This document shows, one piece after another, positions 42,751-51,533 of a DNA stretch of 64,000 nucleotides. The translations under genes were made by a program, and so were the position numbers. This DNA is from CBFFRJ01 sp051486985. GTDB taxonomy: Bacteria; Pseudomonadota; Gammaproteobacteria; Enterobacterales; Enterobacteriaceae. The notes under the pieces were generated by a model that saw only the letters and a list, made by a program, of their open reading frames with translations, was not told where the DNA came from and did no database searches. Every line of letters begins with the position of its first letter. Positions within the stretch are counted from its first letter, which is position 1. The stretch covers positions 1 to 64,000 of the forward strand of contig NZ_JAHVDV010000031.1 in NCBI RefSeq assembly GCF_051486985.1. Reading direction: 5' to 3'.

Positions 42751-43662
42751 TTATTCCTGCTCGCACAGATGTCTGTCGAGAAAATCACGCACTTTAACGG
42801 CTATTTCTTCTGCGTGAGTCTCGAGGGCGAAATGTCCGGTATCAAAGAACTGAATGTCTGCATCAGGAAGATCGCGTTTCCATGCTTGAGCCCCTGCTGC
42901 CAGGAAAAAGGGATCGTTTTTGCCCCATACGGCTAACAACGGTGGCTGATAATCACGGAAATAGGTCTGGAAAAGAGGATACATCTGCACATTCGAGGCG
43001 TAATCCAGCAACAGATCAAGCTGAATCTCAGCATTGCCAGGCCGCACTATTTGCGCCCCTTCAAGCGTATATCCATCAGGTGAAACAAGGCTTTTATCCG
43101 CAACGCCCTCCAGGTACTGCCATTTAATGGAGTCCGGCGTCGGGAATCCGCGTAACGCCTCCCGGTTTTCGGGCGTCGGTTCGCGCCAGTAGGTCTGAAT
43201 AGGTGCCCAGGCATCGCCCAGCCCCTCTTCATAGGCGTTGCCGTTCTGGGAAATGATGGCTGTTACCCGCTGCGGATGTGCCAGAGCCAGCCGCCAGCCA
43301 ACAGGGGCGCCGTAATCGTGAACCATCAACGCATAGCTTTCAAGATTAAGTGCCTGCGTGAACAGGTTGATGGTCTCTGCAAGCTGGCTGAATGTATAAG
43401 CATATTCGCCCCGCGGCGGGGCCTCTGTAAAACCAAAAGCGGGCAAGTCTGGCGCGATAAGATGATAGCGGTCGGCGAGGCGAGAAATCAGATCACGAAA
43501 CATGAAGGAAGAGCCCGCAAAGCCGTGGAGCATAAGCAGTGTCGGCGAAGCCGGGTCGCCTGCCTCGCGATAGAAAATCTTCACATCACCCGTCTGTTTC
43601 ACGCGGTAATGGACCTTTGCCGCTTCACCAGCAGAACGAAGTGTGGATGTTGATAATACCAT
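42751..43662 (-). CDS. Alpha/beta hydrolase (haloalkane dehalogenase/epoxide hydrolase type)
   Basis: 303 aa. The oxyanion region is LMLHGFAGSSFMFRDLI, the nucleophile elbow is VHDYGAPVGW with Asp as nucleophile, and the catalytic His is in DTGHFALETH near the C-terminus. An Asp nucleophile points to dehalogenase or epoxide-hydrolase chemistry rather than esterase. A signal peptide is absent, so it is cytosolic. It is divergent from the CGNR gene, with repeated GGTTAC elements between the two. Confidence 0.9.
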   Translation of the reverse strand: MVLSTSTLRSAGEAAKVHYRVKQTGDVKIFYREAGDPASPTLLMLHGFAGSSFMFRDLISRLADRYHLIAPDLPAFGFTEAPPRGEYAYTFSQLAETINLFTQALNLESYALMVHDYGAPVGWRLALAHPQRVTAIISQNGNAYEEGLGDAWAPIQTYWREPTPENREALRGFPTPDSIKWQYLEGVADKSLVSPDGYTLEGAQIVRPGNAEIQLDLLLDYASNVQMYPLFQTYFRDYQPPLLAVWGKNDPFFLAAGAQAWKRDLPDADIQFFDTGHFALETHAEEIAVKVRDFLDRHLCEQE

Positions 43663-43674
43663 GATAACCCCTAT

Positions 43675-43746
43675 GTAACCGTTAAATTGCTTATTTGAAG
43701 GTTACACATAAATTTGGTAACCTGTCAAAATTAATTTATAGGTTAC
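43675..43746. promoter_or_regulatory. Four GGTTAC repeats in the divergent hydrolase/CGNR promoter
   Basis: GTAACC at 43675-43680, GGTTAC at 43700-43705, GGTAACC at 43716-43722 and GGTTAC at 43741-43746 lie in 72 bp in both orientations. The last two form an inverted pair. This looks like a set of operator half-sites, probably for the adjacent CGNR protein. Confidence 0.6.
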
Positions 43747-43754
43747 GGATTGAT

Positions 43755-44330
43755 ATGGACAACCAACTCACTGCTTCCCGGCCTCTCTTCCTCGCGGATA
43801 ACCTCGCGCTGGATTTCATCAATACTGAATACGGTACCGGCGATGCACGGCATGATTGCCTGGTAGACGATCGCAGCGTCACCGACTGGCTTGTCATGGC
43901 AGGTGTGGTATCTGAAGGCACGGAAGCACCGCCCGGATTACTGGCAGCAGCGCGTCAGTTCAGGCAGGCAGCAAGGAGGGTCGTAGAGGCAGCGATGCAG
44001 GCTGTTGCAGCTGATGTGCATGTCATTAACGCGATACTTGTGGAAGGACGCCCGATGACCAACCTGCAATGGTCTCCGGACAGGCAGCAGTACCAGGTCG
44101 ACGTTCAGCCTGATTGCCATCACCCCTCAGGCCTTCTCTGGCCTGTCGCCGACGCCCTGGTGAGGCTGATAACGGACGATAAATTCGAATTTGTACGTCA
44201 GTGTGAAGCCCACGACTGCATTCTGCTGTTCCATGATCTGAGCAAATCACATCGCCGCCGCTGGTGCAGCATGGCGACCTGTGGCAACCGCATGAAAGTG
44301 GCAGCCTTCAGAAACAGAACGAGAGCCTGA
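43755..44330 (+). CDS. ABATE/CGNR zinc-finger regulator
   Basis: 191 aa from ATG 43755 (MDNQLTASRPLFLADNLALDF). The N-terminal ABATE domain contains DNLALDFINTEY. The C-terminal CGNR zinc finger is CEAHDCILLFHDLSKSHRRRWCSMATCGNRMKVAAFR, with the four Cys and the CGNR tetrad that bind zinc and probably DNA. Such proteins are commonly regulators divergent from the enzyme they control, here the alpha/beta hydrolase. Confidence 0.9.
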   Translation: MDNQLTASRPLFLADNLALDFINTEYGTGDARHDCLVDDRSVTDWLVMAGVVSEGTEAPPGLLAAARQFRQAARRVVEAAMQAVAADVHVINAILVEGRPMTNLQWSPDRQQYQVDVQPDCHHPSGLLWPVADALVRLITDDKFEFVRQCEAHDCILLFHDLSKSHRRRWCSMATCGNRMKVAAFRNRTRA

Positions 44331-44461
44331 CCACGCTGAAGGTTTTCTCAGAGGAGGGGTAGGAAACTGATTGTCTCCCATGAGGTAACGCTCTACAGTC
44401 AGCTTCAGTTTTGACGTGACCCTCATCCCGAGTCACCCCCGGACTGTCTGATACTTGACCA

Positions 44462-44481
44462 AGGAGAACGCCAGTTCTACC
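44462..44481. promoter_or_regulatory. Imperfect TetR operator at the regulator's own start
   Basis: AGGAGAACGCCAGTTCTACC agrees with the perfect palindrome at 45525 at 15 of 20 positions. It lies 8 bp before the TetR start codon, suggesting autorepression. Confidence 0.55.
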
Positions 44482-44489
44482 ATCACTCT

Positions 44490-45062
44490 ATGAACAAGAA
44501 CACCACCACTACGACTACGCGAGAAAAAATTCTCGCCACCGCCGAGGATCTCATCTATCAGAACGGCATTCATGCCACCGGTATGGATCTTCTGGTAAGA
44601 ACCTCAGGCGTTGCCCGGAAGAGCATTTATCGCTATTTCGCCAACAAAGAAGAAGTGACTACCGCCGCGCTGAATGCCCGTGATGTACGCTGGATGGCGT
44701 GGTTCCGGGCAGAGTGCGACAAAGCGGAGACCCCACAGGGGCGGATCCTGAATATATTCACCGTACTCCGGGACTGGTTTGAGTCAGACGGCTACCGTGG
44801 CTGTGCGTTTATCAATACGGCGGGGGAAGTGGGTGACAGCAGCGATCCTGTTCGCCAGATTGCCAGGATGCACAAACAAAAGTTACTCGACTACACCCTT
44901 GAGCTTGCCGGTCAGCTGAATATTGACCACGCGTCCTCCCTCGCCAGAAAGCTGCTGCTGCTGGTGGAAGGTGCTATCACCATCTCTCGTGTGATGGGCG
45001 ATTACCGTGCCGCCGACGATGCCAGAGAGATAGCGCAACTGTTACTGGAGCAGGTTTCTTAA
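44490..45062 (+). CDS. TetR-family regulator
   Basis: 190 aa. The N-terminal HTH is ILATAEDLIYQNGIHATGMDLLVRTSGVARKSIYRYFANKEEV (residues about 14-57). The C-terminal ligand domain resembles TetR_C_11/YbjK-like types with GCAFINTAGEVGDSS. No good Shine-Dalgarno lies within 15 bp of the ATG, and AAGGAG is 23 bp away, so leaky translation is possible. Palindromes at 44462 and 45525 are its likely sites, linking it to its own gene and the DUF1348 gene. Confidence 0.9.
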   Translation: MNKNTTTTTTREKILATAEDLIYQNGIHATGMDLLVRTSGVARKSIYRYFANKEEVTTAALNARDVRWMAWFRAECDKAETPQGRILNIFTVLRDWFESDGYRGCAFINTAGEVGDSSDPVRQIARMHKQKLLDYTLELAGQLNIDHASSLARKLLLLVEGAITISRVMGDYRAADDAREIAQLLLEQVS

Positions 45063-45745
45063 CGGGCGTCTGAGCCTGACCTGAGTTCAGGTATTAACAG
45101 CTTCCCGGTCACTAGCCTGGCCGGGGAGACATTTTGTAGTTCTGGCAATACTCCCTCTCTTCACAACTCCGGCTTTTGTTACTTTGCGCATGGCAGAGAA
45201 GATGTTATTTCTGCTCTGCCGCCCTCGTCCGGCTGGTGACAATCCCGAGCCTTATTTTCCGAAATCTACGCGCTATTACCTGCCCCGCCTTTCCAGTCGC
45301 CCGTAATTCCCCTGTTTAATCTTTGACCACAGGCACACTGACAGGCCGGGAAAATTTAAACCCACGGTGTTAGCCCGAACACCATCAATAAAAAAATGAA
45401 TCCCCATTACGAAATAACCAATTGTTTTAATTAAATTTTCCTGGAAACTGAAAGCGATTCTCCACCCGTCAGAGGCCTTTGCTGGCGTAAATTTCACCGT
45501 TGTTTTAATAAGTCGCTTGACGAAGGTAGAACGATCGTTCTACCATTAATGCATGGACAAGAAGCAATACCTCTGGCCAGATAATTTTTAACGTAGTTGA
45601 GGAAGACTTCACCGGCTCAGATAGAGAGGTGATGGCCTCATCCCCCTTCGCGTAAGGGACGTTGCGGGACAGTGGCAGAAACTTAATGTCTGAGTATCTA
45701 AACCCCGTTTTTGCGGGTATACCCACATACACAGGAGTCTTTAAC
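45063..45745. other. Long spacer with operator and possible small minus-strand frame
   Basis: About 680 bp. A minus-strand frame at 45276-45497 (GTG start, 73 aa, KFTPAKASDGWRIAFSF...) has no clear ribosome site; it begins 28 bp from the palindrome at 45525 and could be real, but the evidence is thin. The promoter of the DUF1348 gene should lie near 45525-45700. Confidence 0.35.
45525..45544. promoter_or_regulatory. Perfect 20-bp palindromic TetR-type operator
   Basis: GGTAGAACGATCGTTCTACC is a perfect dyad of the size bound by TetR-family dimers. A diverged copy overlaps the start of the TetR gene 1 kb upstream. It lies 200 bp before the DUF1348 gene. Confidence 0.8.
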
Positions 45746-46222
45746 ATGTCCCATAGCGAAGTTCGTCCGCCACTGCCGCCTTTCACCCGCGAATCCGCCA
45801 TTGAAAAAGTGCGTCTTGCCGAAGATGGCTGGAACAGCCGCGATGCGGCAAAGGTCTCGCTGGCATACTCACTGGATACGAAATGGCGCAACCGTGCCGA
45901 GTTCGCCAACAATCGTGAAGAAGCAGAAGCGTTTCTTGCCCGCAAATGGAAAAAAGAGTTTGAGTATCGCCTGATCAAAGAGTTGTGGGCGTTTACGGAT
46001 AACCGCATTGCCGTGCGTTACGCCTATGAATGGCGTGATGATGCCGGTAACTGGTTCCGTTCTTACGGTAACGAGAACTGGGAATTTGGTGAAGATGGAC
46101 TGATGCACCATCGCTATGCCTGTATCAACGACATGCCTATCAAAGAAAGCGAGCGCAAATTCCACTGGCCGCTGGGACGCCGCCCGGACGATCACCCTGG
46201 TCTGTCGGATCTGGGCCTCTGA
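45746..46222 (+). CDS. DUF1348 / NTF2-like protein
   Basis: 158 aa from ATG 45746, with AGGAG 8 bp upstream. PPFTRESAIEKVRLAEDGWNSRD and the WRNR...FLxRKW pattern are typical of DUF1348, an NTF2-like cone-shaped fold. A small-molecule binding or isomerase role is usual for this fold; the actual reaction is unknown. Probably controlled by the TetR protein at 44490. Confidence 0.88.
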   Translation: MSHSEVRPPLPPFTRESAIEKVRLAEDGWNSRDAAKVSLAYSLDTKWRNRAEFANNREEAEAFLARKWKKEFEYRLIKELWAFTDNRIAVRYAYEWRDDAGNWFRSYGNENWEFGEDGLMHHRYACINDMPIKESERKFHWPLGRRPDDHPGLSDLGL

Positions 46223-46423
46223 ATCTGGCGATTACCCTCCAGAAAGCCCGTGGTCACTCACCTGGCCGGGGCTTTATCCTGGCCCGTCAGTGTGGCGAAA
46301 ATGCTGGCGTACCAGGTATCCACTTTCATTAAAAGCAGGTGCATCAGGGCAGGAATACCTGAGTATGCCGCCCATTTATATAGTGCACTATTTAATATTA
46401 CAAAATTTAAAAAGGGTATGACG

Positions 46424-47431
46424 ATGAAATTCAAGTCAGCGTTACTGACTGCTGCAATGGCAGCCGTTTCGATCAATAGCTTTGCCGCTCAACCGCAACC
46501 TGAACATCACGTTCAGCAGTTCCTGAATGTGCTGAATAGCAGCGGAGGTAAGCCGATTGAACAACGCTCTGTGCAGGAAGCGCGCCAGGTGCTCATCGAT
46601 GCCCAGAAGGGCGCGAAACTGCCTGCAGCAGAGGTCAGTGAAAGGACAATAAATATTGAAGGGGGGGAAATGACACTAAACATTGTGAAGCCCCTGAATG
46701 CGCAAGGAACCCTGCCCGTTTTCATGTTCTTCCACGGCGGTGGCTGGATTCTGGGGGATTTTGAGACCCACGAACGCCTCGTTCGTGACCTGGTGACAGC
46801 CTCGGGCGCGGCGGCGGTCTTTGTTAATTACACGCCATCGCCGGAAGCGCATTTCCCAGTTGCCATTAATCAGGCATATGCCGCCACCCGCTGGGTATCT
46901 GAACACGGGAGTGAAATTGGCGTTGACGGAAAACGCCTGGCGCTGGTAGGTAACAGTGTCGGCGGAAACATGGTTGCAGCCGTGGCGCTTCAGGCTAAAC
47001 AGCATCATGCGCCTGAGATTCGTTATAATGTCATGCTCTGGCCCGTCACTGACGCCCATTTTGATACCGGCTCCTATAACCAGTATGAAAATGGCTATTT
47101 CCTGTCACGCAATATGATGAAGTGGTTCTGGGACGCCTACACAACAAAAGAGAGCGATCGTAATAATATTCTCGCCTCTCCGCTGCGCGCAACGCGTGAG
47201 CAGTTGCAGGGCCTGCCACCTACGCTTATCCAGACAGCTGAACTTGACGTGCTGCGCGATGAAGGCGAGGCTTTTGGCCGCAAACTTGATGCTGCCGGTG
47301 TAGACGTCACGGTTACGCGTTATAACGGGCTTATCCATGATTATGGTCTGCTGAATGCCTTAAGCGAAGTCCCGGCGGTGCGGGCTGCGCTTGGTCAGGC
47401 CGCTTACGAACTGAAAACACACCTGAAATAA
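46424..47431 (+). CDS. Secreted alpha/beta hydrolase (HSL-type esterase)
   Basis: 335 aa. ATG 46424 is preferred because AAAGGG lies 7 bp upstream; ATG 46418 would be too close. It gives a signal peptide MKFKSALLTAAMAAVSINSFA, so the enzyme is periplasmic. The oxyanion motif HGGGW and nucleophile GNSVGG (Ser), followed by Asp in AELDVLRDE and His in LIHDYG, define a hormone-sensitive-lipase type carboxylesterase. Substrate unknown. It lies 200 bp after the DUF1348 gene in the same orientation. Confidence 0.9.
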   Translation: MKFKSALLTAAMAAVSINSFAAQPQPEHHVQQFLNVLNSSGGKPIEQRSVQEARQVLIDAQKGAKLPAAEVSERTINIEGGEMTLNIVKPLNAQGTLPVFMFFHGGGWILGDFETHERLVRDLVTASGAAAVFVNYTPSPEAHFPVAINQAYAATRWVSEHGSEIGVDGKRLALVGNSVGGNMVAAVALQAKQHHAPEIRYNVMLWPVTDAHFDTGSYNQYENGYFLSRNMMKWFWDAYTTKESDRNNILASPLRATREQLQGLPPTLIQTAELDVLRDEGEAFGRKLDAAGVDVTVTRYNGLIHDYGLLNALSEVPAVRAALGQAAYELKTHLK

Positions 47432-47709
47432 AGAAGCTGACCAGCCGGCATCACCGGCTGGTCACGGGCGCTTTTTTCAAACTCACTGGCGGCAAAGGCA
47501 GCCCGCTCTCTCTTTTTCAAATGCACGATTTTTGCCGTTCACCCCCTGAGCTTATCGTTAAAACGCAGGTTATTTACGTCCACGCAGCTTGAGAAACCCT
47601 GCGACAGGTTTGCGCTTGCGCCACTCTGCACCCATCTTTAAGGACACCGTCTTTAGCAATGCATCCATAACGGGATGGCTGAAGATTCACTGATTGTAAG
47701 GAGAAGACC

Positions 47710-48738
47710 ATGTCCTGGGAAAACGGGGAACTGCCCTCAACCATGACCGCCATCGAAATTACCGCGCCCGGTGGGCCTGAGGTTTTGCAGGCCACCACAC
47801 GCCCGCTGCCGCAGCCAAAAGAGAATGAAGTGCTCATTCACATTGTCGCCGCAGGCGTCAACGGCCCGGATATCATGCAGCGCAAAGGACTTTATGCGCC
47901 ACCGCCAGGTGCGTCAGACATCCCCGGCCTTGAGGTAGCCGGAATTGTGGTGCAGACCGGTAAGGATGTGCAAAAGGTCAAACCGGGCGACCATGTCGCC
48001 GCGTTGATTCCCGGCGGTGGGTACGCGCAGTACTGCGTGGCGGATGCAAGCAACACCCTGCCGCTACCGCCAGGTCTGAGTCTGACAGAAGCTGCCGCCC
48101 TGCCTGAAACCTTCATGACCGTCTGGTTAAATATGTTCGAGCGCGGCCAGTTCAAAGCGGGTGACACGATTCTTATCCACGGCGGCGCATCAGGGATTGG
48201 CACCACCGCTACGATGCTGGCAAAAGCCTTTTGCGCCGGAAAGATTATCACTACTGTCGGTTCGCAAGCTCACCAGGAGGCCAGCCTTAAGCTGGGGGCA
48301 GATGTCGCTATCCTCTATAAAGAGGAGGATTTCGTAGAGGCGACGCTTCAGGCAACGGAGGGTCAGGGTGCCGATATCATTCTCGATATTGTGGCGGGCG
48401 ACTACGTTGCACGAAACTACGCCGCAGCGGCGATGAATGGTCGAATCGTGCAGATCGGTGTCATCGGTGGCGTCGCAAAAGAGGTAAATTTGTTTCCCAT
48501 GCTCAGCAAGCGGTTGACCCACCTTGGATCCACTCTGCGTTCACGCACCCCTGCCGAGAAAGCAGAAATCATTAAGGCACTGAGTGACAAGGTACTGCCG
48601 CTCATCGAAACCGGCGCAGTCAGACCGCAGATATTCAAAACCTTCCCCCTGGAGAAAGCCCGGGAGGCGCATCAGTTAATGGATGCCAGCGGTCATATTG
48701 GTAAAGTCGTGCTCATTGCCGACGAAACCCTGGGCTAA
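47710..48738 (+). CDS. NAD(P)H:quinone oxidoreductase (zinc-free MDR family)
   Basis: 342 aa medium-chain reductase of the QOR/PIG3 type. MTAIEITAPGGPEVLQ opens the domain. The nucleotide-binding site is ILIHGGASGIGTTATMLAK (about 160-178). The zinc-ligand cysteines of alcohol dehydrogenases are absent, as expected. AAGGAG lies 7 bp before ATG 47710; a start at Met12-15 is possible. It probably reduces quinones or enones and may belong to the same detoxification group as the esterase and DUF1348 protein. The 47432-47709 gap contains no gene. Confidence 0.92.
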   Translation: MSWENGELPSTMTAIEITAPGGPEVLQATTRPLPQPKENEVLIHIVAAGVNGPDIMQRKGLYAPPPGASDIPGLEVAGIVVQTGKDVQKVKPGDHVAALIPGGGYAQYCVADASNTLPLPPGLSLTEAAALPETFMTVWLNMFERGQFKAGDTILIHGGASGIGTTATMLAKAFCAGKIITTVGSQAHQEASLKLGADVAILYKEEDFVEATLQATEGQGADIILDIVAGDYVARNYAAAAMNGRIVQIGVIGGVAKEVNLFPMLSKRLTHLGSTLRSRTPAEKAEIIKALSDKVLPLIETGAVRPQIFKTFPLEKAREAHQLMDASGHIGKVVLIADETLG

Positions 48739-49583
48739 CCCGCCTAAGGTAACCATAAGAGCGGCAAGGGAATAATGCGCCAGGCGGATTGTTTTGAACA
48801 AATATTGCGCGGAATTACTCCCTTTGCCCTCATTAGCGGTAAATACGTAACAGAAGCAACACCTGCCGCTTTTATTTTAACCAAACAGTAACATGGGTAA
48901 ATTTTTTATCTCGCTGATTTTAATAGGCTATTTAATTCAACCTTGATCTAAAAGACATGTTATTAAAGACAGTATTGACAGCGTCATAAAATTGTCTAAA
49001 TTAGATATCAAAGGGCAGTAAACATATTTACCGCTTAATTTGAAAGTGACGCTGCTCTTTAAATTTTTCTGCGATAAAGGCCACGAAGTAATTTTTGTTT
49101 GGGTGAGTTGCGTCGGGAGAATTATTATTCCCTTGCGACAGTGCTTTCAGGCCATGTTGTAAATCTCGACAATCGCAGAGGGTGTGGACCAACGCGCGAT
49201 GATGTAACGCCATGATTCAAAAACGAATGTTGCGATTGGGTCGAACCAGTGTTTTTTTATTGTCGCAACGGCAGTCAGGTCACGCATCAAAGAGTTTATA
49301 TCGCGCCGGGAGATGTACTTGTTTGTCCGCTGTGTTTAATGCATCAGTTCTGTCAGCGGAGTGTTTAACCGATAACTAATGGGAGGAATAGCTTTATTTT
49401 TTCAGTACCCAATATTATCAGTGATAAACGCGTACATTTAAGGTTGTACAAATAGCAGTACGAACCGATTAAGTGTATTAATGTTAAACAATGTGTTAAT
49501 CGTAACCTGAAAGCCCTGACGTTTACCGTTGGGGCTTTTTTATTGACTTGCTTCACCGACGCCTGGTATTGGCTTATCCGCGA
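48739..49583. other. Long intergenic region with terminator and possible gene remnant
   Basis: 845 bp. A minus-strand frame at 49028-49213 (61 aa) lacks a ribosome site. On the plus strand, 49215-49364 stays open after a TGA without a start codon, and its end QRVYIAPGDVLVCPLCLMHQF looks like a cupin strand from an AraC-type N-terminus, possibly a remnant. A terminator-like hairpin lies at 49511. The first 300 bp are AT-rich and featureless. Confidence 0.35.
49511..49543 (+). terminator. Terminator-like hairpin
   Basis: AAGCCC ... GGGCTT with a 15-nt loop followed by TTTTATTG. No clear gene feeds it from the left, so it may end a small RNA or the remnant transcript. Confidence 0.55.
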
Positions 49584-50426
49584 TCACTCCTCTATATAGG
49601 TCAGCCTGAATCCCTCCTCGGATGGCGCAATAGACGCAAAACCGGGCCTGGCAAAATGCATACCGCCCACCAGCCAGTTCTGCCTGCTCGCCTGCAACAT
49701 GATATGTCGTCGCGTCTCACGGGCTTTATCCGGATCGCAGTCGAAAGCGATGGAAACTTCAGGCTGTTCTGACTGAATCCGGGGGAAATGCACGATATCG
49801 CCCCAGATAAGCAGACTTTTTTCCGCGCCATCTATCCGAAAACTGGTATGGCCTGGCGTGTGGCCCGGCAGCCATACCGGTACTATCCCGGCAATGGTTT
49901 CATTTTCCTGCAGGTAGCGCAATTGCCCGGCGTAGGCTTCCAGCGTGGCACGGGCCAGCATGAAATTGTCTTTTCTGCGCGCGTCGGCCTGCGCCATCAT
50001 CGCGTCATCCTGCCAGTAGGCCGCCTCCAGCGGATGGACATAGAGCCGGGCATGGCGAAAAACCGGTTGTCCGCAGGCGCTAAGTAACCCGCCAAGATGG
50101 TCAGGATGCCCGTGCGTAAGCAGGATAGTATCCACCTCTTCAGGGTGAACGCCCAGGGCAGAAAGACGCTCACTTAATTGCCCACCCGCATGATTTCTTC
50201 CCCCGGTCCCCGCATCGATCAGGAGCGTTCGCCCCCGGCCGCGAAGTAAATAACCATGAATATCGATGTTGCCGGGCTCAGTGATACCGGCACGTTGTTG
50301 AATCGCACTGGCTTCAGCAATCTCAATGCCGGAGAGAAGCTCGAGGCTGGCCTTCATAGTGCCGTCACTGAGCGCGGTTATCTGAAAATCCCCCACCTGG
50401 CAGGAGATCAAATCGGACTGAGACAT
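49584..50426 (-). CDS. MBL-fold metallo-hydrolase
   Basis: 280 aa from ATG 50426, with AAAGG 8 bp upstream. The metallo-beta-lactamase motif LLTHGHPDHLGG binds two metal ions, supported by LPGHTPGHTSF and LIWGDIVHF downstream. There is no signal peptide, so it is cytosolic. Relatives include lactonases and glyoxalase-II-like hydrolases. It is divergent from the LysR gene and probably its target. Confidence 0.92.
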   Translation of the reverse strand: MSQSDLISCQVGDFQITALSDGTMKASLELLSGIEIAEASAIQQRAGITEPGNIDIHGYLLRGRGRTLLIDAGTGGRNHAGGQLSERLSALGVHPEEVDTILLTHGHPDHLGGLLSACGQPVFRHARLYVHPLEAAYWQDDAMMAQADARRKDNFMLARATLEAYAGQLRYLQENETIAGIVPVWLPGHTPGHTSFRIDGAEKSLLIWGDIVHFPRIQSEQPEVSIAFDCDPDKARETRRHIMLQASRQNWLVGGMHFARPGFASIAPSEEGFRLTYIEE

Positions 50427-50533
50427 TAACAATACCTTTCCTGAGTGACGGTGAGCGCGAAGACGAACATCCGTCTGCTTGACGTTTCTTCATGCTACCT
50501 GCTAAAGAGTGGCCTCAGAATCGATATTATTTC

Positions 50534-50564
50534 ATTACTCAGTGACATTTTATCACTGAGTAAT
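50534..50564. promoter_or_regulatory. Perfect 12-bp inverted repeat between MBL and LysR genes
   Basis: ATTACTCAGTGA (50534-50545) and TCACTGAGTAAT (50553-50564) are exact complements with a 7-bp spacer. Location in the divergent promoter makes this the likely LysR-type recognition site for the regulator at 50594. Confidence 0.75.
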
Positions 50565-50593
50565 GGCGCGCCTTCGGGCAATGAGGTTTAACA

Positions 50594-51481
50594 ATGCGCA
50601 GAAAACTCCCCAGCAACGCTGCCCTGCAGGCCTTTGAAGCCGCCGCACGGCACGGCAACTTTGCCCGCGCGGCGGAGGAACTCTTCCTCACCGAAGGGGC
50701 CATCAGCCGCCAGATCGCCCGCCTTGAAGGCCTGCTTGAGTGTAAATTGTTCGATCGCACCGGCAGTCGCGTGCAGCTTAACCCGAATGGCGCACGCTAT
50801 GCGCACCGGGTACGTGAAACACTCGAACGTCTCGACCGGGATACGCAGTATCTGAAAGGCATTCCTGCCGACAGCCTCAGCCTGGAAATCGCCGCGCCAC
50901 CGACCTTCGCCAGCCGTTGGTTAATCCCCCGGCTGGGCAACTTCAGGCAGAACCATCCGCAGATCACGGTGAATATTGCCGTCCGGACGGATCCCTTTAT
51001 CCTTACCGGCAGCGGGTTCGATGCCGCGGTCCATTTTGACCACCCGGCCTGGGCGGGGATGCGCATCATCTTCCTGTTTCAGGAAAGGCTGGTGCCCGTT
51101 TGCCATCCGGATCTGCTAAAGGATAGCAATCCAGACGCGCAGTTAAATGCCCTGCCGCGCATCCACCGGCGCCAGACACCCGAGGCCTGGCAGCGCTATG
51201 CGCGGGAGTCCGGCATCCGGCTTGATAATCCCGCACTTGGTGTTCGTTATGATCTGCATGAAATGGCCATTGCCGCAGCGCTTTCCGGCCAGGGTGTAGC
51301 ACTGGTGCCGGAAGTTTATGTTGCCAGGGAAGTGCGCCGTGGCGCGCTGGTGGCACCCTGGCCTGCTGCCGCCAGCCTGAGTAAAGATTTTTGCCTGGTG
51401 AAGCCTGCCGGGACCGGGGCGAACGAGGTGGCGCTCGAGGCCTTTACACACTGGTTACTGGAGGAAGTTCCGGCAGGATAA
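50594..51481 (+). CDS. LysR-family regulator (GcvA-like)
   Basis: 295 aa. The N-terminal winged HTH NAALQAFEAAARHGNFARAAEELFLTEGAISRQIARLE (residues about 8-45) and the following effector domain with LEIAAPPTFASRWLIPRLGNF place it in the GcvA/AmpR branch. It is divergent from the MBL hydrolase, with a perfect dyad in between. It probably activates that gene in response to an unknown effector. Confidence 0.93.
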   Translation: MRRKLPSNAALQAFEAAARHGNFARAAEELFLTEGAISRQIARLEGLLECKLFDRTGSRVQLNPNGARYAHRVRETLERLDRDTQYLKGIPADSLSLEIAAPPTFASRWLIPRLGNFRQNHPQITVNIAVRTDPFILTGSGFDAAVHFDHPAWAGMRIIFLFQERLVPVCHPDLLKDSNPDAQLNALPRIHRRQTPEAWQRYARESGIRLDNPALGVRYDLHEMAIAAALSGQGVALVPEVYVAREVRRGALVAPWPAAASLSKDFCLVKPAGTGANEVALEAFTHWLLEEVPAG

Positions 51482-51489
51482 ATAGCAAC

Positions 51490-51511
51490 AGGCCCGCACC
51501 GGTACGGGCCT
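51490..51511. terminator. Bidirectional hairpin between LysR and bglB genes
   Basis: AGGCCCG/CGGGCCT, 7-bp perfect stem with an 8-nt loop, sits in the 52-bp gap between the two convergent stop codons. The T-rich tails are weak on both strands. Confidence 0.6.
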
Positions 51512-51533
51512 GCTTCAGGCGCTTAAGTGACGC

